Program-made: the position numbers and the translations under genes
Part shown: positions 15,074-22,021 of the stretch, piece after piece
Position numbering within the stretch: the first letter of the stretch is position 1
Layout of the letters: every line of letters begins with the position of its first letter
NCBI GenBank assembly: GCA_016927835.1
Contig: JAFGMA010000265.1
Span: 1-45,195, forward strand
Direction of reading: 5' to 3'
Origin: Candidatus Zhuqueibacterota bacterium
GTDB taxonomy: Bacteria; Zhuqueibacterota; Zhuqueibacteria; Thermofontimicrobiales; Sulfurfontimicrobiaceae
DNA: 45,195 nt
The notes under the pieces: generated by a model
What the model was told of the DNA's origin: nothing
The model's database searches: none
The model's input: only the letters and a program-made list of their open reading frames with translations

Positions 15074-16147
15074 ATGAATTCACTACAGAAGCAATACGAT
15101 CTTGATAAACATACCTGGGATGAGTGTGCGGAAACGTATGAACGCCAAATCGTCGGAGGGCATCCGGATATTCTGGCATTTGAAAATTTTGAAGAAGATT
15201 TTTTAGATCGTGTGCTTCGACATCTATCCCAGGTGCAAAACCGTCCCGTGAAATTGATGGATATCGGCTGCGGCTCAGGGCGCCTCCATCTCAGGTATGG
15301 TGCGAAGACGCAACACATTACTTGCCTTCCGGAATCACATCCGTTGTACGCTTTAAAACAGAATGTCCCGGAACTGGCGTTCGATCCGCTGATAGCTGAA
15401 AAACTCCGGGAAGTCTGGGGCATTGATTTTTCCGCAAATATGATTGGATTGGCAAAGGAAAAATTAGAAACATCTGGCTTAAACGGGAATCAAACCATCG
15501 CGCTCACATTTGAGCAGGGTTCAGCATTTGATTTAAACGAACAATCCGATAAATGCATGCCGTTGGCAATCAGTTTGGTCAATTCCATCGGCGTAATGCA
15601 AGGCCAAGCAGGCGCAGTCGAACTATTTAAATCGATGCGTCGCGCTGTTGAAGCTGCAAGAGGTATCGCGATTATTTCCTGTTATCAGCAGGAATATGTC
15701 CAGAGCTATGGATTGGGGCAATATGAATCGACGCTGGATGTTTCGGGGCAACCCGTATGGATGATTCCTGATACGTACGCATCGTCACAGTACCGGCAAA
15801 TACCGAAAAGCTACAAGCTTGCGCACAGCAAAGATTTGACACTTGTCGTAGATGTTTTCAATTCCGAAAACCAACTGGTTAAAAAGGGACACCAGTTGCA
15901 GCGTGAACCGGGACGGACAGAGCGGGTGATAAGAACCGGAGACATCGATACCTATTCCGAGTATAAATCACACTGGTACAGCTTTCGGAAAATCGATGAT
16001 TTGATAAATGAATATTGGGGAACTGAGAATTCTTTTCATTTCAAAACCAAATATCTCGATGCACTGCGTGCTGAACCGGCTCAACTGGCTATTCTTGATT
16101 ATGGACAACATTTAAATCAGATCTTCAAATCCTGGAAGGTACTCTAA
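15074..16147 (+). CDS. SAM-dependent class I methyltransferase
   Basis: The 357-residue protein carries motif I (LMDIGCGSGRL, about 61-71) and a later WGIDFSANMIGLAKEKL, the usual acidic position of motif II. About 40 residues more than usual lie between them, so the family fold has an insertion. A C-terminal half of about 150 residues has no motif I recognise and may bind the substrate. Its start (ATG 15074) follows AAGGAG and lies three bases after the racemase stop. Its own stop overlaps the symporter start as TAATG. The order racemase-acetyltransferase, methyltransferase, transporter suggests modification of an amino-acid-type compound, but the substrate is unknown. Confidence 0.75.
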   Translation: MNSLQKQYDLDKHTWDECAETYERQIVGGHPDILAFENFEEDFLDRVLRHLSQVQNRPVKLMDIGCGSGRLHLRYGAKTQHITCLPESHPLYALKQNVPELAFDPLIAEKLREVWGIDFSANMIGLAKEKLETSGLNGNQTIALTFEQGSAFDLNEQSDKCMPLAISLVNSIGVMQGQAGAVELFKSMRRAVEAARGIAIISCYQQEYVQSYGLGQYESTLDVSGQPVWMIPDTYASSQYRQIPKSYKLAHSKDLTLVVDVFNSENQLVKKGHQLQREPGRTERVIRTGDIDTYSEYKSHWYSFRKIDDLINEYWGTENSFHFKTKYLDALRAEPAQLAILDYGQHLNQIFKSWKVL

Positions 16148-17583
16148 TGCGGAATCAATTGATTCAATATGGGATCATAATCGCGTATTTTATTTTTATT
16201 GTAACTAAAGGAATTCGACGTTCGAAAGAGATAAATCACAGTGATGATTTTTTGGTTGCCGGACGAAATATCGGCTGGTTTTTTCTTCTGTGTACAATGG
16301 GTGCTACAGTCGTTGGCGGCGGCGCTTCCATCGGCGCAATTGGCAAAACTTATGAATGGGGAATCCTGATGCTGGTTGTATCAGCCGGCTGGTACATCCA
16401 TTTCATCTTCTCTGGACTTTTCGTTGCGCCGAGGTTCCGGAAAGCAGAGCTCTATACCGTCGCCGGATATTTTGGTCATCGCTTCGGACCCAAAAGCCGG
16501 TTTCTTGCGTTTTTGCTTTCGCTGCTGTTTTCCGTAGGGGTTCTGGGCGCACAAATGGTGGCATTCGGAAAAATAATCACTTCCATGATACCACAAATGC
16601 CTTACGTCTGGGCGGTATTCATTGGCGGGGGGCTTGTCATTTTATATAGCACCGCAGGCGGACTCCTGGCGGTTATCCATACGGATGTGTACCAATTCAT
16701 TATTCTAATCGCCGGCTTTGCAATTACCTTAATGCTATGCGCCCCGGAATTAATAGTTCAAATGGATAAGATTGCTACAAAAGTGCCAGAAGAATTTTTT
16801 CAAATCGAAGGTGGAAAAGGCTGGCTCTTCCTCATTTCAACATTCATCGCTTTTTTATTGGGCGAAACTTTTTCGCCCGGATACGCAACCCGGTATTGCG
16901 TCGCAAAAAACATTAAGGAGACCCGGAAAGGTATCGTCGGTGCAGGCGTCTTTTTGGCATTCACGTTTCCGATTATCCTGTTTTTTATCGCTTTGTACGC
17001 GCGATTTCATTTTCCGGACATCGAACCAGAGATGGCATTGCCGAAAACGATCTTGAAACTCAACAATCCGTTCGTGGGCGGATTGATCATCGCTGCATTG
17101 ATGAGTGCCGTTATGTCATCCGCCGATTCGATACTAAATTCTTCTACCGCCATTTTCGTCAAAGATTTATACGAGGAATACCTCGCCAAAACGAATCCGG
17201 ATACAAAAAAAGGCTTATTGATTGCGCGCATGAGTTCAATTTCATTGGGTTTAATGGGGATCCTCTTAGCGGTTCTTATGCCGAATGTAATCGATTTACT
17301 GCTTTTAACCTATAATCTTTGGGCTCCTGGGATTATTTTACCGGTGATCTATGGTGTCTTCTCAAAACGAGCTTCTCAAACTACCAACAACATCATTTTT
17401 ATTACCATGCTCACCTCAACCCTGTTTACTATTTTATATATGAATACGGGCTATCAAAAAATCATACAACCCAGCGTGTTCGGCGTTGTTGTATCGGGTT
17501 TGATTTTTTTAGGCTTACGACTTACATTGGGTAAGAATTCAACTTCGGGAAAAGCATGGAGCGAACCCACCGCATCTGATTAG
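16147..17583 (+). CDS. Sodium:solute symporter (SSS family)
   Basis: The 478-residue protein has about 12-13 membrane helices and SSS hallmarks: the early DDFLVAGRNIGWFFLLCTMGATVVGGGASIG segment (about 33-60), the GYFGHRFG loop, the GGLLAVIHTDVYQ helix, and the late ALMSAVMSSADSILNSSTAIFVKDLY (about 317-345), which contributes to sodium sites. Family members co-transport Na+ with proline, pantothenate, sugars or other solutes; the specificity cannot be read. Its ATG overlaps the methyltransferase stop, so it is translationally coupled and probably moves the substrate or product of the two preceding enzymes. Confidence 0.88.
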   Translation: MRNQLIQYGIIIAYFIFIVTKGIRRSKEINHSDDFLVAGRNIGWFFLLCTMGATVVGGGASIGAIGKTYEWGILMLVVSAGWYIHFIFSGLFVAPRFRKAELYTVAGYFGHRFGPKSRFLAFLLSLLFSVGVLGAQMVAFGKIITSMIPQMPYVWAVFIGGGLVILYSTAGGLLAVIHTDVYQFIILIAGFAITLMLCAPELIVQMDKIATKVPEEFFQIEGGKGWLFLISTFIAFLLGETFSPGYATRYCVAKNIKETRKGIVGAGVFLAFTFPIILFFIALYARFHFPDIEPEMALPKTILKLNNPFVGGLIIAALMSAVMSSADSILNSSTAIFVKDLYEEYLAKTNPDTKKGLLIARMSSISLGLMGILLAVLMPNVIDLLLLTYNLWAPGIILPVIYGVFSKRASQTTNNIIFITMLTSTLFTILYMNTGYQKIIQPSVFGVVVSGLIFLGLRLTLGKNSTSGKAWSEPTASD

Positions 17584-17683
17584 TCTAAAACATACCACAG
17601 GGACAAACCATCCATTAAATGCATTTGTGAAATTTTAAGAATCAGCTTTTTATAACTAAAAATTAGCACGGTAATTTTTTAAA

Positions 17684-19495
17684 ATGAAATCAAAAACACG
17701 ATATAGCATTTTCAGAATTCTAAAATATGTAAAACCTTACTGGGCAAAATATTTCTTCGCAACATTGGCAGGGCTTTACAAATTCACTTCCCCGGTGGCG
17801 ATTGTCTGGGTATTCGGGCAGGCAATCGATGTTTTATCGGCTGCGAGAGCCGGCGAGATAGCAGTCGATGCTGCATGGCAAAGAACCATGCATTTATTCA
17901 TCACAGGCGTAGGCATTGCCATCTTGAATCCGCTGCCGGTTTATATTCGCTCAATTCTGGGCGCCGACGCCGCACAAAAAGTAATTCGTGATATCCGGTG
18001 CGATTTATACGCACATGTGCAAAAACTGTCACATACCTTTTACGATGCCAATCGATCCGGATCGCTTACGAGCAGAATTATCAGCGATGTCCAGGCGCTG
18101 CAACCGTTTTTGAATAAAACCCTCATTCAATTCTGGATGAATATCGGTCTGATTACTGTCATCTTATTTTACTTTTTCAGTCGCAATGTCATCCTCGGCT
18201 TGCTTTCAATTAGCTTGATACCGCTGCAACTTATCGTCTTGCGAACAATTGGTCAAAAAGTGAAAGAGGTTGCCAGGCAAATTCGGAATAAACTCGCCTG
18301 GTTATCCGGTCAAACACAAGAAAAACTTGCAGCAGCGACAATCGTTAAAACTTTCACCAATGAAAGGGATGAAATTCAACGCTTCACCGATGATTCCGAG
18401 ACACTGGTCACGATGGGAATCCAAAATGCCCGGCTTGGCGGAATCAATTCTATATTCGTAACGACTCTCAATGGTTTGGCGCCATTGCTGGTAATTCTCA
18501 TCGGTGGCAGGCTGGGATTATTTCACCCTGAAACCATGTCAATCGGACTGCTGGTTCAATTTGTGATGATGCAAAATCACCTGTATGGTCCCTTCGAGCG
18601 GTTGAGTGAAACCCAGATCATCACAGCCAATGCACTCGGGGCAATGGATCGAATTTTCGATATATTCGATACGGAACCTGATATTTCGAATAAGCCCGGG
18701 GCAAAGCAGGCACATCGCTTCAAAGGGGAGATTATTTTCAACCGTGTGTCGTTCACCTACCCCGCAGTGAATGGGAAAAAAATAATTGAAGATCTTGCAT
18801 TAACAATCCCGGCGCGTTCCTCAATTGCCCTGGTCGGACCATCCGGAGGCGGCAAAAGCACAGTTGCGCGCTTACTCAACCGGTTCTATGAAGTCGATTC
18901 AGGAAAGATTTTAATCGATCGCACGAACATTTCTGATTATACTATCAAATCATTGCGCGGGCAGATCGGGCTGGTCCCGCAGGAAGCGATTCTTTTCTCC
19001 GGTACTGTGTTGGAAAATATCCTCTACGGTCGCCCGGAGGCTACCGTAGCAGAAGCCTATGAGGCAGCCCGAAAAGCGTATGCCCTGGATTTTATCCTGG
19101 CGCTCGACGATGGCTTCGAAACTCAAATCGGAGAGCGGGGCGCCAAGCTATCCGGGGGACAGAAGCAGCGTATTGCTATTGCCAGGGCATTTTTAAAAAA
19201 TCCATCAATTCTTGTACTCGATGAAGCCACCAGTGCACTCGATTCCGAAAGCGAACGCATCATTCAGGAGGCAATTATGGCGTTGATGCAAGATCGAACA
19301 ACGCTTATGATTGCCCACAGGCTTTCCACAATAATGAATGCCGATCAGATCGCAGTGATCGACAACGGACGATTGGTTGAATTGGGTTCCCATCAAACAC
19401 TTATCGAAAAAAATGGGATGTATACACGACTTTGCAATCAGCAATTCATCCATTCAACTTCGCCACTGGTTGTGGAGAATGTCAGCCTGACGTGA
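17684..19495 (+). CDS. MsbA-type ABC exporter (fused permease-ATPase)
   Basis: The 603-residue half-transporter has an N-terminal six-helix exporter domain (about 1-320) and a C-terminal nucleotide-binding domain. The latter shows Walker A GPSGGGKST (about 385), Q-loop VPQEAILFSGTV, signature LSGGQKQR (about 489), Walker B ILVLDEAT (about 508) and H-loop AHRLS (about 544). All ATPase motifs look intact. It would act as a homodimer in the inner membrane, exporting lipid, peptide or drug-like compounds. The gene stands 100 bases after the symporter and 81 bases before the sugar permease, and the good promoter just downstream suggests it is not part of the sugar operon. No clear ribosome binding site is visible before ATG 17684. 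Confidence 0.88.
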   Translation: MKSKTRYSIFRILKYVKPYWAKYFFATLAGLYKFTSPVAIVWVFGQAIDVLSAARAGEIAVDAAWQRTMHLFITGVGIAILNPLPVYIRSILGADAAQKVIRDIRCDLYAHVQKLSHTFYDANRSGSLTSRIISDVQALQPFLNKTLIQFWMNIGLITVILFYFFSRNVILGLLSISLIPLQLIVLRTIGQKVKEVARQIRNKLAWLSGQTQEKLAAATIVKTFTNERDEIQRFTDDSETLVTMGIQNARLGGINSIFVTTLNGLAPLLVILIGGRLGLFHPETMSIGLLVQFVMMQNHLYGPFERLSETQIITANALGAMDRIFDIFDTEPDISNKPGAKQAHRFKGEIIFNRVSFTYPAVNGKKIIEDLALTIPARSSIALVGPSGGGKSTVARLLNRFYEVDSGKILIDRTNISDYTIKSLRGQIGLVPQEAILFSGTVLENILYGRPEATVAEAYEAARKAYALDFILALDDGFETQIGERGAKLSGGQKQRIAIARAFLKNPSILVLDEATSALDSESERIIQEAIMALMQDRTTLMIAHRLSTIMNADQIAVIDNGRLVELGSHQTLIEKNGMYTRLCNQQFIHSTSPLVVENVSLT

Positions 19496-19503
19496 AAAAC
19501 TCT

Positions 19504-19532
19504 TTGACAATGGTTTCATTTTTTTGTATATT
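19504..19532 (+). promoter_or_regulatory. Strong sigma-70-type promoter for the sugar permease gene
   Basis: TTGACA (19504-19509) and TATATT (19527-19532) are separated by exactly 17 bases, and the ATG at 19577 lies 44 bases downstream. This is a near-consensus housekeeping promoter, and an equal arrangement recurs at 21945-21973. Confidence 0.65.
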
Positions 19533-19576
19533 TCCTCAAAATAATCAAGCATCTCACCCACATAATATACCACCAG

Positions 19577-20539
19577 ATGAGCATTTCAAATTCAACAATA
19601 GATAGTCTCCTGTTCAATTTTCGCAAGCTGGCATCGGTTTTTAGTTTATTGCTCATTGTACTTGTGCTTTCCATTTTGTCGCCAGATTTTTTGAAAGTGG
19701 ATAATTTGCTGACGGTCGGTTTGCAGATTTCGCCGCGTGCAATTATGGCTATTGGTCAGGTTGTCATTATCATCACCGCGGGAATCGATCTCTCGGTTGG
19801 TTCTGTTATGGCGCTTTCGGGCGTGATTACGGGGTTGCTGCTGGCGAGTGGTATAAATATTTACCTCGCGGCATTCGCAGGCATCGGCGTCGGCACATTC
19901 TGCGGCTTCCTGAATGGCGCCATGGTTTCGTATGGCAAATTGCCGCCGTTCATTGCCACGCTCGGAATGATGGGCATGGCGCGCGGCGTGGCGTTGATTG
20001 CCACCGGCGGCGTACCGATTTTCGATTTCCCGCCCGAATTCGCCCACCTGAGTTCCGCCCGGCTGGGCGGTATCATCCCTTTGCCGGTCATTATCACTTG
20101 CGTCCTGGGCACTCTGTTTTATCTGGCAATGGTCAATACCAGCTTCGGGCGCTATTCGTATGCCATCGGCGGGAACATGGAAGCCACGCGGTTATCTGGC
20201 GTCAATGTCAAATGGATCTTGCTGATTGTTTACGCCGCAGCCGGCTTGCTGTACGGGATTGCTGGTCTTATCGAAGCTTCCCGACTGAGTACCGGGCAGC
20301 CAACAGCGGGCACGGGTTATGAATTGGATGTCATTGCTGCCTGCGTTATCGGGGGGACCAGTTTGAGCGGCGGCGTCGGGACTATCTGGGGCGCGCTCAT
20401 TGGTTCACTGGTGATCGGCTTCCTGCGCAATGGCTGCAATCTGCTGGACATCTCCAATTTTTGGCAGCAGGTCGCAATCGGGGCGATAATTGTGATTGCG
20501 GTATTTATCGATCAACTTCAGAAAAATCGAACAGAATAA
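19577..20539 (+). CDS. RbsC-like sugar ABC transporter permease
   Basis: The 320-residue protein matches the ribose/xylose/galactose permease family: about ten membrane helices, the GIDLSVGSVMALSGVITG motif (about 69-86) and the C-terminal GGTSLSGGVGTIWGALIGSL segment (about 256-275). It would form the inner-membrane pore of a monosaccharide importer. The gene for the binding lipoprotein follows after ten bases, but no RbsA-type ATPase gene is in the window; the exporter upstream is a different class and cannot replace it. This stretch (19577-21494) looks more GC-rich than its surroundings, with many GGC/GCC/GCG codons. Confidence 0.88.
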   Translation: MSISNSTIDSLLFNFRKLASVFSLLLIVLVLSILSPDFLKVDNLLTVGLQISPRAIMAIGQVVIIITAGIDLSVGSVMALSGVITGLLLASGINIYLAAFAGIGVGTFCGFLNGAMVSYGKLPPFIATLGMMGMARGVALIATGGVPIFDFPPEFAHLSSARLGGIIPLPVIITCVLGTLFYLAMVNTSFGRYSYAIGGNMEATRLSGVNVKWILLIVYAAAGLLYGIAGLIEASRLSTGQPTAGTGYELDVIAACVIGGTSLSGGVGTIWGALIGSLVIGFLRNGCNLLDISNFWQQVAIGAIIVIAVFIDQLQKNRTE

Positions 20540-20549
20540 GGGAGGAACA

Positions 20550-21494
20550 ATGTTGAGAAGCAGATTTCTAATACTTTTAATCGTGGTGTGCCTGGTTTTG
20601 GCATGCGCACAAAAGCGCCAGACCAATTCGCCCAAAATTCTGGTCTCGCCCAAGGGATTGGTTCATTCGTTTTGGACCACCGTAAGGGCAGGCGCCGATT
20701 CAGCCGGAAGGGAAGTCGGTGCAGAGATAATCTGGAAGGGACCAGCGCTCGAAACCGACATTTCGGGACAGATTTCGATTCTCGAAGATTACATCAATAA
20801 AGACATCGATGCGATTGTATTAGCTGCCTGCGATGCTCAGGCTCTTATTCGTACCGTTCAAAAAGCTGTCGATAAAGAAATCCCGGTCATCACCATCGAT
20901 TCGGGCGTGGATTCTGACCTGCCGCTGAGTTTTATTGCCACCGATAACGTCGCCGCCGCCGCAAAAGCCGCGCAGACGCTTGCCGAACTCATGGGCGAAA
21001 CGGGCAAAGTCGCCTGTATCCCGTTTGTGCCAGGTGCTGCCACGTCCAACATGCGCGAGCAGGGATTTGTGGAAAAGATCAAGCAATACCCTGATATCGA
21101 ATTGACCTCCATCCAATATTCACAAAGCGAAGTTGCTATTGGAATGGCGGTCACCGAAGATATCCTGACAGCGCATCCCGACATCACCGGCATTTTCGCT
21201 GCCAACGAAGGCGGCACAATTGGTGTGGTTCAGGCGTTGAAGAGCAAAAATCTGGCAGGCAAAATCAGGCTTGTGGGATTCGATGCCGCTGAAAATGAGG
21301 TTCAGGCGCTCGAAGCCGGCATCATTGATGCGCTGATTGTCCAGGATCCGTTTAAAATGGGTTACCTCGGCGTCAAGTCGGCAATGAAGGCACTCAAAGG
21401 CGAGCCGGTAGAAAAGCGCATCGATACGGGCGTTTATATCGTCACACGCGAGAATTTAAATTCACCGGAAATCAAGCGGCTGCTTCAACAATAG
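20550..21494 (+). CDS. RbsB-like sugar-binding lipoprotein
   Basis: The start at ATG 20550 follows GGGAGG (20540-20545) at good spacing and gives a signal with lipobox (LVLAC, Cys near residue 17). The 314-residue product shows the Peripla_BP_4 layout: HSFWTTVRAGADSAGREVGAEI, DYINKDIDAIVLAACDAQ, IPVITIDSGV, FIATDN, and the C-terminal lobe GIFAANEGGTIGVVQALK and LVGFDAAENE. It delivers a monosaccharide or derivative to the permease encoded just upstream. Association with the lyase and the GxGYxYP gene downstream suggests that the sugar derives from a polysaccharide. Confidence 0.9.
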   Translation: MLRSRFLILLIVVCLVLACAQKRQTNSPKILVSPKGLVHSFWTTVRAGADSAGREVGAEIIWKGPALETDISGQISILEDYINKDIDAIVLAACDAQALIRTVQKAVDKEIPVITIDSGVDSDLPLSFIATDNVAAAAKAAQTLAELMGETGKVACIPFVPGAATSNMREQGFVEKIKQYPDIELTSIQYSQSEVAIGMAVTEDILTAHPDITGIFAANEGGTIGVVQALKSKNLAGKIRLVGFDAAENEVQALEAGIIDALIVQDPFKMGYLGVKSAMKALKGEPVEKRIDTGVYIVTRENLNSPEIKRLLQQ

Positions 21495-21580
21495 CTGGGT
21501 GCAATCCAATGAGTACGGAGCCAATAAGGTGTAGCTTTTAATTCGCAAAAACGATATTCAGGCGTGAATTTTTAACGCAT

Positions 21581-21607
21581 CCCCTTCCCTATTATTCAAG
21601 GAAGGGG
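21581..21607 (+). terminator. GC-rich hairpin, terminator candidate
   Basis: A perfect 8-bp inverted repeat, CCCCTTCC (21581-21588) and GGAAGGGG (21600-21607), lies 86 bases after the binding-protein stop. Only a weak T-run follows (CATTTTTCG near 21620), so it may equally be a REP-type element. Confidence 0.45.
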
Positions 21608-21680
21608 CGATGGAATATCATTTTTCGCGATTTCAAAATTTCTGTACACATTCCCCGGTGGTTTCTGTTGCCCACACCAT

Positions 21681-21789
21681 ATTAAGGAGGTGGGATAAAA
21701 TAAGTTACTCATTTAATTTTCTTAAGTGGTTATTTATCAAAATTATTATTAAGAAAAATGTCCAGGTTAATTTATCCCACCTCCTAAAT
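21681..21789. repeat. 109-bp long inverted-repeat element (MITE-like or structured RNA)
   Basis: The 19-base ends ATTAAGGAGGTGGGATAAA (21681-21699) and its near-perfect reverse complement (21771-21789) pair at 18 of 19 positions. A second nested inverted repeat, TTTTCTTAA (21717-21725) / TTAAGAAAA (21749-21757), lies inside. The left arm contains the full Shine-Dalgarno consensus AAGGAGGT and the right arm its complement. The whole could fold as one long hairpin. I see no clear target-site duplication. Confidence 0.7.
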
Positions 21790-21944
21790 GCATTGCCCAT
21801 TAATGATGATATTCTGAATACATTCGATCAAACAGCATAATCACCCAGCTAATTTGTTTTCAGGAGTTACCATGCCTCCTGGATTCCCAAACCAGAGTTT
21901 CAGAACCAGCAAATGCAGGTTTACAAAAAAAGCCCAGAAATGTA

Positions 21945-21973
21945 TTGACAAAAAATGGTAATTTCATTATATT
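21945..21973 (+). promoter_or_regulatory. Strong sigma-70-type promoter for the heparinase-like gene
   Basis: TTGACA (21945-21950) and TATATT (21968-21973) are separated by 17 bases; the ATG at 22022 is 48 bases further. The two hexamers, spacing and distance to start nearly equal those of the promoter at 19504-19532. Confidence 0.65.
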
Positions 21974-22021
21974 CTGCACCTTTATCAATTCTCAAAATAA
22001 ACTTACGAACTGGGAGATAGT

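Larger units (their letters stand above)
21495..22021. other. Structured non-coding gap between sugar-binding gene and lyase gene
   Basis: These 527 bases carry a GC-rich hairpin (21581-21607), a long 109-bp inverted-repeat element (21681-21789) and a near-consensus promoter (21945-21973). I see no convincing gene; the open frame at 21610 overlaps the inverted repeat and has no family resemblance. Confidence 0.6.

Noticed and set aside
17684..19495. Missing ATPase of the sugar importer
   Set aside because: The adjacent ABC gene is an exporter-type half-transporter with its own membrane domain, not an RbsA-type protein with two ATPase domains.
21681..21789. Insertion-sequence terminal repeats
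   Set aside because: The repeats look like mobile-element ends, but there is no transposase and no obvious target duplication, so I describe it only as an inverted-repeat element.
21610..21840. Open frame overlapping the 109-bp inverted repeat
   Set aside because: It runs through both arms of the repeat, has no recognisable domain and no suitable start context.
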